Source: Evansella vedderi (GTDB lineage: Bacteria > Bacillota > Bacilli > Bacillales > Salisediminibacteriaceae). Taken from it: a stretch of 64,000 nucleotides of DNA. Location of the stretch: the NCBI RefSeq assembly GCF_030813435.1, contig NZ_JAUSUG010000004.1, forward strand, positions 186,001-250,000. Reading direction: 5' to 3'. Made by a program: the position numbers and the translations under genes. This document shows, piece after piece, positions 55,257 through 64,000 of this stretch (its first letter is position 1; each line of letters begins with the position of its first letter). The notes below the pieces were generated by a model. It did not search any database. It was not told the DNA's origin and worked only from the letters and a program-made list of their open reading frames with translations.

Positions 55257-55685
55257 TCACTTGATTTTTCCATCCTTTAAAAGAATGATATCCTTTGCTC
55301 TCATGGCTATATCATTATCATGGGTAACAATAACAAGTGTTGTCCCATCAAAATAATAAATAGATTCAAGTAATTCAATGATCTTTGTACTATTTTCAGA
55401 ATCTAAATTACCAGTTGGTTCATCTGCTAAAATTATTTTAGGTTCTGTTACTAATGCCCTGGCAATTGCAGCACGTTGCTGGTCTCCACTAGATAGTCTT
55501 GATGGTAAGTAATCTATTCTGTTTTTCAGACCGATTCGTATTATTGTTTCTTCCGCCCTTTTACAGATATCAGACTTAGAAAAGAATTTAAGTAATGGTA
55601 ACATAACATTCTCAAGGGCTGTGGCTGATGGAATCAGTTGAAATTGTTGAAATATATAACCGATGTGTTCAAAACGTAAATTAGC
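55257..55685 (-). pseudogene. MacB/LolD-type ABC ATPase, 5'-truncated
   Basis: The open frame starts at LANLRFEHIGYIFQQFQLIP and runs through signature [15 protein letters not shown], Walker [13 protein letters not shown] and VTHD to a natural stop. The first 70-odd residues with Walker A are missing, so it cannot bind ATP normally. Just upstream (about 55700-55790) the minus strand reads MLRSIGWSRNKFLGILIIEV, a piece of an FtsX/MacB-type permease, so a whole transporter has decayed here. Confidence 0.8.
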
Positions 55686-55898
55686 TAGTTATTTTTCTTT
55701 CACGCTGATAAGCTTAAAACAAGTACTTCAATAATTAAAATACCTAAAAATTTATTTCTAGACCATCCAATGGATCTCAACATAGAAAACTCTTAATAAG
55801 CTATGGTTAGTAACGGTAAGGCAAAATATGGAGCTAAGAGATAATAAATAGATAAAAAGCAGTTGATTTGTGGTACTGATCTGTTCTTCAATTTCCCA

Positions 55899-56236
55899 GC
55901 TTAAAAGAAAAATTCGGTGATGCCTATTATGATCAGGCTTATGTATTCACAAATATAAATAGACATCCGGGCTACCCGATCCTCACAAAGTTTGTTTTAA
56001 GTAGAATTGATAGACTATCCAAGTTTTTTAAATCAGACTTTAGAATATGTAATCATCTTCTTCGTCATACTCATACATCACTTCTTGCTGAAGCAGGAGT
56101 TGAATTAGAAGAAATTATGGATCGATTAGGGCATTTCGATGACGAAACAACCAGAAAAGTTTATCTTCATGTAACATCAACAATGAGACGAGAGGCTTCT
56201 GATAAATTCGGACAATTAATGAGGGGACTACTGTAA
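55899..56236 (+). pseudogene. C-terminal fragment of a second tyrosine integrase
   Basis: An open stretch of about 112 codons reads from LKEKFGDAYYDQAYVFTN to RREASDKFGQLMRGLL. HLLRHTH, RLGHFDD and KVYLHVT carry the His/Arg/His/Tyr boxes. The N-terminal two thirds are gone and no start is present. It resembles the intact integrase at 53727 but is clearly a different gene. A hairpin terminator follows at 56244-56277. Confidence 0.85.
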
Positions 56237-56243
56237 AAAAATA

Positions 56244-56277
56244 TTGAAAGCAAAATTGAATTCATTTTGCTTTCAAT
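56244..56277 (+). terminator. Hairpin after the second integrase fragment
   Basis: TTGAAAGCAAAAT and ATTTTGCTTTCAA form a perfect 13-bp stem just past the stop at 56236. Confidence 0.65.
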
Positions 56278-56486
56278 AGCTAAAATAACATTTAACAGGA
56301 CTTTGGCGTACTCGGTGTCATTCTAATTCTCTTCATAACAATATAGATTATAGAAATGACTATCCAGGGTAACGGAGTGGATATCAGATGACTCTAAATA
56401 AGTAGACGCAAAATCAGAGATTTTGATTCCAATTCCATGAGGATATATCTTTCGGTTAACACGTAAACCACCGATAAGATGAAATC

Positions 56487-57094
56487 TTATTTGGAAACAG
56501 TGATAACTAACTCATATACCTGCTCTTCATCTGAAGCTGGATAAGAATTGATTAACTCAATCGCAAGATCATTTTTACTTTTGAAAGGGATGCCTTCCTT
56601 CTCGAAAAACTCTTTACGAAAGTAGCAACGGAAAACCCAAGTAAAGGAAAGATTTTGAACGACAATATAAGCTGTAAACAACACATTGAGACCATACGGC
56701 CTTTCCATCGGAATGGAAAAAGTGGTTATCCAGCCCTTTTTTGGTGGAACGCCCCTTCTTACATTGGGAAACATCAATGATGAAAATGTGATTGGCCTTG
56801 TATCACTTGTACTGGTTCGATTTTTCCTTATGTGATTCATAATAAACTGAATCCGTTTGTTGGTCACATAGTTCGGGCACCACGGTGAATCGTAAGAAAA
56901 CGAGTCATACAACTAAGATCTCTTTTTTCATTAGTGGATCGACGAATTTGAAAAACGTTGATTCTTCCATCGGTCAAAATAATTCCATTAACAAATGTAA
57001 AAATGTGATTCATTTGCGGCTTTGAAAGACAAAGTTTCAACGTTAAAATGAAGTTGACGATCGGTGAATAGAAGGTTACCATGATATTGGACAT
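56487..57094 (-). pseudogene. Degenerate DDE transposase (IS4/IS701-like)
   Basis: Two overlapping frames read as one decayed transposase: MSNIMVTFYSPIVNFILTLK and TDGRINVFQIRRSTNEKRDL from 57094, then ITNKRIQF..IMNHIRKNRT and KSKNDLAIELINSYPASDEE to 56487. The order and content match the N-terminal half of IS701/IS4-type transposases as I know them, with an internal deletion replacing the first catalytic Asp region. The C-terminal half is absent and no terminal inverted repeats were identified. Confidence 0.6.
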
Positions 57095-57466
57095 TCTCCT
57101 TTTAAATGGAATTTGGCGTGGTAACTAAAATTTCACCAAAAAGGTAAGAATGTCCTATTTTATTTTTCTGAAGCGACAAAGGTTCTATTAAAGCCTAAAT
57201 TATAGACGTAATTCGATATGATATGTTTTTTGCAAGAGTCTAGTATAGTAATTTAAATTTTTGAAAATAGGATCAAAAAATATAACAAATTTAAAATTAA
57301 TAAACAAGCATAATCTTACTCTACTTTTAAGCGTGGAGAATAAAATGATATTACTATTAAAAATAGCAAGAATAAAGCATTATGCAAAGCTTCTTTACTG
57401 CATTTTTATATCATCAGTTATTCATCTAAAAGAAGCTGTCCATAATGGAGAACCTTCCTATTTTGA
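57095..57466. other. AT-rich gap after the carbohydrate operon
   Basis: About 370 bp between the transposase relic and the hydroxyacid dehydrogenase stop. A plus-strand frame here lacks a ribosome binding site and runs into the dehydrogenase, so I do not call it. No convincing terminator is seen. Confidence 0.45.
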
Positions 57467-58450
57467 TTATTTATTTACTACATTCGTTGGATTATCTTCT
57501 AGGAACAGTTTTACATTTTCTACTGCTGTATTAAACAGCCTTAGCCTTGCTTCCTTGGTAGCCCAAGAAATATGAGGAGTTATTATACAATTTTTAGCAG
57601 TAAGTAAAGGGTTATTTTTCTTAATAGGTTCAGTGGATACTACGTCTAAGCCTGCCCCGCCAACTTTTCCATTATTTAGTGCTTCGGCAAGGTCCACTTC
57701 ATTAATTAATGGCCCTCTCGAGTTATTAAGGATGATAACTCCATCTTTCATTCTTTTGATTGATTCTTTATTAATAAGTTCTCTATTTTCCTCCGTTAAG
57801 GGACAATGGAGAGAAATGACATCAGAACTAGCATAAAGTTCATCCAAATCAGCATATTTCATACTTTCACTTTCCAGCCCTTCATCCTTGTAATGATCAA
57901 ATGCTAAGACTTTCATTCCTAAAGCTTGAGCAATTCGTCCAGTTGCTTGACCAATACGACCATAGCCAACGATTCCCATTGTTTTACCTGAAAGCTCAAT
58001 TAATGGATAATTCCAAAAACACCAATCGGCATTATTGGTCCAATCCCCTCGCTTTACTGCTTCACTGTGACTTCCCACATGATGGCAGATTTCAAGGAGT
58101 AGTGCAATAGCCATCTGGGATACGGTATCTGTACCATATGAAGGAATATTAGTAACAACAATATTATGTTCTTTTGCAGCTTTCACATCCACAACATCAA
58201 ATCCAGTGGAGAGCATTCCAATATATTTCAGCTTTGGAAGCTCATTTATAGCCTCTTCCGGAATTGGTGTTTTATTAGTAAGGATAATATCAACATCCTT
58301 AGCACGTTCGATTACTAATGCTACTTCGTCCAATGAATAAGTAGTGCGGTCATAAACAGTTACATCTACTAATTCTTTTAATGGTGACCAATCTAAATCA
58401 CCAGGGTTTAATGTATATCCGTCTAATACAACTGCTTTCAACATTCTCAT
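57467..58450 (-). CDS. D-2-hydroxyacid dehydrogenase (hydroxypyruvate/glyoxylate reductase type)
   Basis: NAD-dependent enzyme of 327 residues. The Rossmann motif GIVGYGRIGQATG is near residue 155. The catalytic triad is visible as Arg in NNSRGPL, Glu in STEPI and His in ITPHISWAT. The next gene upstream encodes glycerate kinase, so interconversion of hydroxypyruvate or tartronate semialdehyde with glycerate is the natural guess. It ends the six-gene operon; start ATG at 58450 or two codons later, behind GGGAGGATG. Confidence 0.88.
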   Translation of the reverse strand: MRMLKAVVLDGYTLNPGDLDWSPLKELVDVTVYDRTTYSLDEVALVIERAKDVDIILTNKTPIPEEAINELPKLKYIGMLSTGFDVVDVKAAKEHNIVVTNIPSYGTDTVSQMAIALLLEICHHVGSHSEAVKRGDWTNNADWCFWNYPLIELSGKTMGIVGYGRIGQATGRIAQALGMKVLAFDHYKDEGLESESMKYADLDELYASSDVISLHCPLTEENRELINKESIKRMKDGVIILNNSRGPLINEVDLAEALNNGKVGGAGLDVVSTEPIKKNNPLLTAKNCIITPHISWATKEARLRLFNTAVENVKLFLEDNPTNVVNK

Positions 58451-58534
58451 CCTCCCTTTTATTCCAATAAATAATCATGTAAATCTCAAGGATTACTTTA
58501 TCTATATTAGTAGCCTTCTAAACTTCTTACCAAG

Positions 58535-59677
58535 TTAAGAAATGTCGATACCAATTTTCAACAGCTTAATTAGTTCCTCTACTTTTTCTTCTGTAAGTAT
58601 CTTCGTATTTTCTATAGCATAATCTAAATCACATGGTCCTTTTACAATGGAGAACGCAGCATGAAGACCTATTGATTTAATTTCCCCTCCGTTCAAGGTA
58701 CTTCCTCCACATAAGGCAATGACTGGCACATTTGACTTATTAGCTATTTTACATACACCTGCTATGACTTTACCCGATAGCGTCTGGGTATCCAGTTTCC
58801 CTTCACCTGTGATTAATAGATCCGTATTTTCCAACTTCTTTTTAAAATTAACTGCATCTAAAACGATGTCTATTCCTGATTTCATCTTCCCATTGAAAAA
58901 AACCAACAGTGCTGCCCCCATTCCACCTGCTGCACCAGCACCTGGAACATCCATTATATTCATCTTTTTTTGTTTCAAAATGATGTTAGCATAATTTTTT
59001 AGTGCATTATCTAACTGCTCAACCATTTCTGACGTTGCTCCTTTTTGTGGTCCAAAAACTGTAGATGCTCCATCGGGACCACAGAGGGGGTTCTTGACAT
59101 CACTCGCAATAACAAACTCTGCTTCCTTTAATTTTGGATGCATATTTTCTTCTTCAAAATAGGCCAACCGAGATAGATTTGCTCCACCACGTTCTAACCT
59201 TATACCTTCTTGATCAAAAAATTTTACTCCTAATGCTTCGAGCATTCCTGCTCCACCATCATTAGTAGCACTACCACCAATACCTATTATGAACTTTTTA
59301 TATCCCCTTTCAAGGGCATCTTCAATAAGTTCTCCAGTTCCATAGCTAGATGTTTTCATTGGATTCCTTTGTTCCTTGGTTAATAGGGGTAACCCAGATG
59401 CTTGTGCCATTTCTATGACAACTGTCTCACCATCTCCTAGGATACCGTAGTTGGCTTTTACCTTGATCATTAAAGGGTTATTAACATTTACCTCGATGAT
59501 TTTCCCACCTGTGGAGTAAACTAAATTCTCCATTGTTCCTTCTCCACCATCTGCAAGTGGTACCTTTAGGATTTCCACATCAGGAATAATATTTTTTACT
59601 CCCTTACTAATCGCTTCACATAAAAGAGGGGCAGATAGTGAACCCTTAAACGAATCTGGCGCAATAACAATCTTCAT
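58535..59677 (-). CDS. Glycerate kinase (GlxK/GarK family)
   Basis: 380-residue kinase that phosphorylates D-glycerate, feeding lower glycolysis. It opens with the family signature IAPDSFKGSLSA, has GGEGTMENLV near residue 65, GIGGSATNDGGAG near 135 and LLITGEGKLDTQT near 285. It lies between prs and the hydroxyacid dehydrogenase, 23 bp after prs. Its length is normal for the family. Confidence 0.93.
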   Translation of the reverse strand: MKIVIAPDSFKGSLSAPLLCEAISKGVKNIIPDVEILKVPLADGGEGTMENLVYSTGGKIIEVNVNNPLMIKVKANYGILGDGETVVIEMAQASGLPLLTKEQRNPMKTSSYGTGELIEDALERGYKKFIIGIGGSATNDGGAGMLEALGVKFFDQEGIRLERGGANLSRLAYFEEENMHPKLKEAEFVIASDVKNPLCGPDGASTVFGPQKGATSEMVEQLDNALKNYANIILKQKKMNIMDVPGAGAAGGMGAALLVFFNGKMKSGIDIVLDAVNFKKKLENTDLLITGEGKLDTQTLSGKVIAGVCKIANKSNVPVIALCGGSTLNGGEIKSIGLHAAFSIVKGPCDLDYAIENTKILTEEKVEELIKLLKIGIDIS

Positions 59678-59700
59678 ACTTTAACACCCACTTTTAGGAC

Positions 59701-60657
59701 TTATTCAAATAAATCACTAACTGGTTCTTCATTATGTATCCTAGCTATTGCTCTTGATATTAATGGCGCTATTGAGATCGTTTTTATCTTATCTATATTT
59801 TTGCCTTCTGGTAATCTAATGGAGTTAGTTGTTACCAGCTCTTTAATTTTAGAATTCTCTATACGGCTAATCGCAGGCCCAGATAATACTGGGTGGGTAC
59901 AACATGCATATACTTCCAAAGCCCCATTCTCTATTAGAGCATTTGCCGCTAGTGTAATTGTCCCCGCTGTGTCAATCATATCATCAACAATAATTACACT
60001 TTTACCTTTTACATTTCCCACAATATTCATTACTTCTACTACATTAGGTTTTGGGCGCCTTTTATCTATCAACGCAATAGGTGAATCTAGTTTATTAGCC
60101 ATTTTTCTGGCTCTTACAACACCACCATTATCTGGTGCGACAACAACTGAATCTCTTAGTTTTTTTTCTTTGAAATATTTTGATAAAATTGGGACACCAA
60201 CCAATTGATCAACAGGGATATCGAAGAATCCTTGAATTTGGGGGGCATGTAGATCTAATGTTAATATTCTTGATGCCCCTGCCACTTCTAACAAATTTGC
60301 AATTAGTTTAGCAGTGATTGGTTCCCTTGATCTAGCTTTTCTATCTTGTCTAGCGTAACCGTAATAAGGAATTACTACATTTATTGATTTTGCTGAAGCT
60401 CTTTTCAAGGCATCAATCATTGTCAGCAATTCCATAATATGTTCATTGCAAGGTTGAGAGGTAGTTTGAATAAGAAATATTTCACACCCTCTAACACTCT
60501 CATCAACATTAATTAATATTTCTCCATCACTAAATCTACTTACAGAACTTTTTCCCATCTCGATACCGAGGTGTTGAACAATTTCCTCGGCCAGTTCAGG
60601 ATTAGAATTTAGTGTAAATACTTTCAGGTTTTGTTTGAATTTCAGTGTTTCTATCAA
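59701..60657 (-). CDS. prs: Ribose-phosphate pyrophosphokinase, catabolic-operon paralogue
   Basis: PRPP synthetase of about 318 residues. It has the ATP/Mg region [18 protein letters not shown], the catalytic loop histidine in [13 protein letters not shown], and the ribose-5-phosphate loop [10 protein letters not shown], all intact. The TTG at 60657 is chosen because TGGAGG lies 5 nt before it. The housekeeping prs normally lies beside glmU in Bacillus, so this copy inside a sugar operon is probably an extra paralogue. Why a catabolic operon needs PRPP is unclear. Confidence 0.9.
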   Translation of the reverse strand: MIETLKFKQNLKVFTLNSNPELAEEIVQHLGIEMGKSSVSRFSDGEILINVDESVRGCEIFLIQTTSQPCNEHIMELLTMIDALKRASAKSINVVIPYYGYARQDRKARSREPITAKLIANLLEVAGASRILTLDLHAPQIQGFFDIPVDQLVGVPILSKYFKEKKLRDSVVVAPDNGGVVRARKMANKLDSPIALIDKRRPKPNVVEVMNIVGNVKGKSVIIVDDMIDTAGTITLAANALIENGALEVYACCTHPVLSGPAISRIENSKIKELVTTNSIRLPEGKNIDKIKTISIAPLISRAIARIHNEEPVSDLFE

Positions 60658-60706
60658 AATTACCTCCAAATAAGTTAAACTACATGTTTTCTTTCATTTA
60701 TACTGC

Positions 60707-62185
60707 CTAAGTATTAGCTCTTTTAAAAAAGTCTTTTAATGACGGGTATAGTTCACAGTAAAGATTATAAAGCTCGTTATATTTTTGAACCTTTTCAGGT
60801 TGAGGTTCGATAATATCACTCGTCATATTTTTCATCTGATTTTGAGCATGTTCAAAAGATGTATAATAAGAAACTGCTACACTTGCAATTAAACATGCAC
60901 CATAAACACCGGTTTCTGGAATTGTCTTAATTTCAATAGTTTTATTTAGTATGTTAGCCTTGATTTCTGCCCAAGTCTTATTTTTGGAACCGCCACCTAT
61001 GGATTGAAACCTTTGAAAACTAAGACCATACTCGGAACGGATAATCTCATATATTTGTCGTAAACCAAGGGAACATCCCTCTAAAATGCTTCTAAACATG
61101 TCTTCTTTTGTTGTATTTAGATGGAGTCCTAAGAAAACTCCTCTAGCATCAGGATCCCAAATAGGAGAACGTTCTCCTTGCATGTATGGTAAAAAGAATA
61201 ATCCATTTGATCCAATAGGAGATTTTTTAGCAAAATCCTCAAGCATGTCTTTCCCAACATTCTCTTTAAGAAATGTTTTATAGTACCAATTAATAGCGGC
61301 TCCTGGCGTAGACATTGCACCATGGGAAAGCCAACGATTTTTGATTATATGGCAACGGTTTAAAAAGCGAATATCCATATGGTTGGGATTTTCCGTACAT
61401 ACGGTTAATACATTAGAGGTCCCAACAGATTCAAATACTTGATTTGACTCTATTCCTAAAGCCAAAGTAGAACAAGCAGTATCTGCTGCTCCTGCAACCA
61501 CTGGTATTCCATTAATAGAACAACCACAGATAGTTTCACCGATTATTTTAAGTGGATCTACTACTCTAGGAAGAATTGCCTGGTCAATACCTATCTTTCC
61601 GCATAATGATTCCGACCAAGAATAATTTACTAAGTCAAAAATCCCTGAAAATGATGCATGCGTCCAGTCCATTACAGCTTTACCCGTAAGCTTATTTAAG
61701 ATAAAGGTAGATAAATTCCCCCACTTGTGTGCTCGTGCATATTGATCTTGAGAATTTACCTTGGTCCATAATAAAGTTGTTACTGAAAACATTCCTGGCT
61801 CTAATCTGTTTTTAGTAATACTCTTATATTCTTCATATCCAATTTCATTCTTTATCCATTCAGTTTCTTTGTTACTCCTCTGATCCAAATACATTATCCC
61901 ATTTCCTAAAGCGTTTCCTTTTTTATCAATCAATACAGACGCATTACAAAAGGTAGATAACGAAATTGCATCAACAAAGCCGTTTTTCCTTACTTTCTGG
62001 ATTACCTCTATTAATAAGTTCTTAGTTTTCTCCCAGACCTCATTAACATTGATTTCCACATAACCCCTTTGGGGGTAAAGAAGGGTATATGGACTATAAC
62101 TGACATACTCCAATACACCTTCTTTATTCATTGCTCCAATTTTTATTCCACTTGTGCCAATATCTATACCAATAACATGGGACAT
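60707..62185 (-). CDS. FGGY-family carbohydrate kinase
   Basis: Sugar kinase of 492 residues, cytoplasmic. The N-terminal phosphate loop GIDIGTSGIKIG, the mid-domain AGAADTACS (sugar-site region) and the C-terminal IGGGSKNKTW are conserved FGGY motifs, with overall likeness to gluconokinases and xylulokinases. ATG follows AAGGTGATTAT. It begins 10 bp after the aldolase stop, so the sugar acid or ketose it phosphorylates is probably the aldolase substrate precursor. Confidence 0.9.
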   Translation of the reverse strand: MSHVIGIDIGTSGIKIGAMNKEGVLEYVSYSPYTLLYPQRGYVEINVNEVWEKTKNLLIEVIQKVRKNGFVDAISLSTFCNASVLIDKKGNALGNGIMYLDQRSNKETEWIKNEIGYEEYKSITKNRLEPGMFSVTTLLWTKVNSQDQYARAHKWGNLSTFILNKLTGKAVMDWTHASFSGIFDLVNYSWSESLCGKIGIDQAILPRVVDPLKIIGETICGCSINGIPVVAGAADTACSTLALGIESNQVFESVGTSNVLTVCTENPNHMDIRFLNRCHIIKNRWLSHGAMSTPGAAINWYYKTFLKENVGKDMLEDFAKKSPIGSNGLFFLPYMQGERSPIWDPDARGVFLGLHLNTTKEDMFRSILEGCSLGLRQIYEIIRSEYGLSFQRFQSIGGGSKNKTWAEIKANILNKTIEIKTIPETGVYGACLIASVAVSYYTSFEHAQNQMKNMTSDIIEPQPEKVQKYNELYNLYCELYPSLKDFFKRANT

Positions 62186-62194
62186 ATAATCACC

Positions 62195-63019
62195 TTATAC
62201 TTTTAGTGGTTGATTTAATAGTTCCTTATATAATTCATTTGCTTCATTTACAGTACCATTTTCATGAATAATATGTTTAAATGCCTTAACAATTGCAGTT
62301 GGATTACTGTTATTCCATACTATACGACCGAATGTAATACCTGTCCCTCCAGCATCAATAACATCATAAACCATCTGGAAGTAGTCTTCGATGTTGCTAC
62401 CAATATCTCCTCCTGCCACTACGACTTTTCCTGGAGTAGAAGATACTACTTTATGGAATGATTCTGGGTCACCAGTATACTTTGTTTTTACAATATCTAC
62501 TCCTACTTCTGCACCTAGTCTTACTGCATATGCTGTGTGCTCCCAATTACCTTTATCTTCTTTCGGAATTTGGTTCCCTCTTGGATAGATATGAGCAATT
62601 ACGGGTATTCCAAGAGATTGTGCTTCTCCTGCCATTAAACCAAGGTTTCTTAGCTGTTCTGGTTGATCATCTCCGCCAACAATACACCCAATGGAAACTG
62701 CATCTGCCCCCAAACCTACAGCTTCATTTACATTAGTAACTATTGTATCGTAATTTGGCTGCCAAGGTGAAAAAGTTGAACACTTCAAGATAAAGCCAGC
62801 TTTCCCAGCATGATTACGGAAACACATATCTGCAATACCTTTATGCATAGTAATAGCATCAGGACCTCCAGCAACTATTTCACTTACTTTTCTCTCAATA
62901 GGCATCAATTCTTCAAAAATACCTCTTGCCATAGCTTGATCCACTGCAACTGCTAACAATTTACCATCTTTCTGATTCAATAAACGATTCATTCTAATTT
63001 CTTTTCCTAGTAATGACAC
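62195..63019 (-). CDS. Class I aldolase of the DeoC/LsrF/FbaB type
   Basis: Schiff-base aldolase of about 274 residues. The barrel shows VAVDQAM at the N-terminus, GADAVSIGC near residue 110, the presumed Schiff-base lysine in GVDIVKTKYTGD near 190, and VVAGGDIGS near 220. The GTG at 63019 is taken because AGGAG lies 9 nt upstream; the ATG three codons earlier abuts that site. Related enzymes cleave ketose phosphates, sulfo-sugars or the LsrF product, so the substrate is open. Confidence 0.87.
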   Translation of the reverse strand: MSLLGKEIRMNRLLNQKDGKLLAVAVDQAMARGIFEELMPIERKVSEIVAGGPDAITMHKGIADMCFRNHAGKAGFILKCSTFSPWQPNYDTIVTNVNEAVGLGADAVSIGCIVGGDDQPEQLRNLGLMAGEAQSLGIPVIAHIYPRGNQIPKEDKGNWEHTAYAVRLGAEVGVDIVKTKYTGDPESFHKVVSSTPGKVVVAGGDIGSNIEDYFQMVYDVIDAGGTGITFGRIVWNNSNPTAIVKAFKHIIHENGTVNEANELYKELLNQPLKV

Positions 63020-63074
63020 AATAATCATCTCCTATATTTATTATTTTTCTTATCAATTAATCTATTAAACTGTA

Positions 63075-64000
63075 TTAAACAGTTATAATTGATTTCATTC
63101 CTTCACCATTTCTCACATTTGCTATTGCTTCTTCAATAGACTCAAGGGTGTACCCTCGAGAACTAAGTATTTCCGTATTGATAAGACCAGCTTCAATTAA
63201 TGAAAGAGAGGCATGGTAATCAGCACGAGTTAATGCAGATGTACCATTAACATTGATTTCATTATAATGAATTAAGTTTGGATCAATTTCAGTCATTTCA
63301 CCTTTTGTAAAGCCAGCAAACAAGTTGAGAGTTCCACCTTTCTTTAATAAATTTGCACTACTATTTACTAAAGAAGGAACCCCAATTGCCATAATAACTA
63401 CATCAGCGCCTATTTGTTGAGTCACATTCATAACAATTTCCTGTAGAGATTCTGTCATAGGATTAACTGTTAAATCTGCACCAGCTTCCAAGGCTTTTGC
63501 TCTTCTGTGGTCAATCGGTTCGCTTAAAATAACTTGTTTAGCACCAGCAATCTTTGCCAGTTGTACATGCATTAAACCAATTGGCCCACCTCCTATAACA
63601 ACTACAGTATCATTCATTTTGACATTTGCCTTTTTTTGTCCATTTAAGCAACAGGCTAATGGTTCAGTAATAACAGCTTGCTCAAAGGTTACATGATCTG
63701 GAATTTTGACTAAATTACCCGATTCGACTGCAGTCCTAGGAATTCTAATATATTCAGCAAATCCGCCATCAAATTCATACCCTATAGCAGTTCTATTGGC
63801 ACATACATTTTCCATTCCATTTAAGCAATAATGACATTTCTTACATGAAATTACCGGCATTACTCCAACTCTATCATTTAACAAGAAACCTTCTACCTTC
63901 TCTCCTACTTCAACAATAGTACCAACTGTTTCATGTCCAATTATTGAAGGTGTCCGAACCCCTTTTGTCTTTTTCCCCTCAAAAATCCTTACATCTGTTC
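63075..64000 (-). CDS. Zinc-dependent medium-chain dehydrogenase, 5' end outside window
   Basis: Polyol/threonine-type dehydrogenase. The open frame runs to the window edge, giving about 308 residues and lacking the first 30-40. The catalytic-zinc GHE (IIGHETVG) and the four structural-zinc cysteines (CKKCHYC and NVC) are visible, followed by the NAD fold VVVIGGGPIGLMHVQ. It would oxidise a polyol to a ketose at the head of the operon, before the aldolase 55 bp away. Confidence 0.92.
   Translation of the reverse strand, partial: TDVRIFEGKKTKGVRTPSIIGHETVGTIVEVGEKVEGFLLNDRVGVMPVISCKKCHYCLNGMENVCANRTAIGYEFDGGFAEYIRIPRTAVESGNLVKIPDHVTFEQAVITEPLACCLNGQKKANVKMNDTVVVIGGGPIGLMHVQLAKIAGAKQVILSEPIDHRRAKALEAGADLTVNPMTESLQEIVMNVTQQIGADVVIMAIGVPSLVNSSANLLKKGGTLNLFAGFTKGEMTEIDPNLIHYNEINVNGTSALTRADYHASLSLIEAGLINTEILSSRGYTLESIEEAIANVRNGEGMKSIITV

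Noticed and set aside
57261-57575. 102-codon plus-strand frame
   Set aside because: No ribosome binding site, and it runs antisense into the 3' end of the hydroxyacid dehydrogenase gene.

Overview
The window is chromosomal DNA from a low-GC Gram-positive bacterium of the Bacillaceae type. Evidence for this is the AGGAGG-type ribosome binding sites, the frequent TTG and GTG starts, PhoP-type boxes before pstS, a YesLMN-like regulatory set, a cobalamin riboswitch, and close Bacillus-family versions of Ddl, MurF, PstSCAB and PhoU. No rRNA, tRNA or CRISPR array was seen.

Layout. (1) 1-14 kb is core-like, almost all on the minus strand: murF (cut by the window edge), ddl, an iron-type alcohol dehydrogenase, the phosphate operon pstS-pstC-pstA-pstB-phoU behind a four-copy Pho box, a 5'-truncated Na/Pi cotransporter, a stand-alone ribA-ribD pair, and DoxX plus an extradiol dioxygenase divergent from an XRE-cupin regulator. 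(2) 14.3-31.7 kb is a glycosaminoglycan-utilisation island: GH35 beta-galactosidase, a wall-anchored PL8 lyase, GH88 unsaturated glucuronyl hydrolase, YesL/M/N-like regulators and a sugar ABC importer, with the ruin of a GH112 phosphorylase. It lies between two 150-bp direct repeats that differ at one position. (3) 31.8-36.2 kb holds a class I ribonucleotide reductase cassette (alpha, beta, flavodoxin) under a cobalamin riboswitch. (4) 36.8-41.2 kb has two unrecognised proteins and a TrlF-type PHP-ATPase broken by a -1 frameshift. (5) 41.7-50.0 kb carries a caspase-like protease divergent from an endonuclease/exonuclease/phosphatase-fold protein, a PLD-nuclease/P-loop ATPase with a WYL regulator, and an unknown membrane-anchored protein. 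(6) 50.7-57.1 kb contains an HNH nuclease, two excisionase-like genes each behind a similar structured leader, a tyrosine integrase, and relics of an ABC transporter, an integrase and a transposase. (7) 57.4-64 kb is a six-gene carbohydrate operon (Zn-dehydrogenase, aldolase, FGGY kinase, a PRPP synthetase paralogue, glycerate kinase, hydroxyacid dehydrogenase).

The unifying observation for 14-51 kb is that a repeat made of an integrase's last codons plus the DNA just downstream recurs at 14.3, 31.4, 36.5, 41.4 and (decayed) 50.6 kb, always in the same orientation. Additional integrase fragments precede some copies. Each interval between copies holds one functional cassette. I read this as serial accretion of islands at one integration site. 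The most original candidates are the paired leader RNAs before the excisionase-like genes, the caspase/nuclease divergent module, and the PLD-ATPase unit with a palindrome on its promoter.
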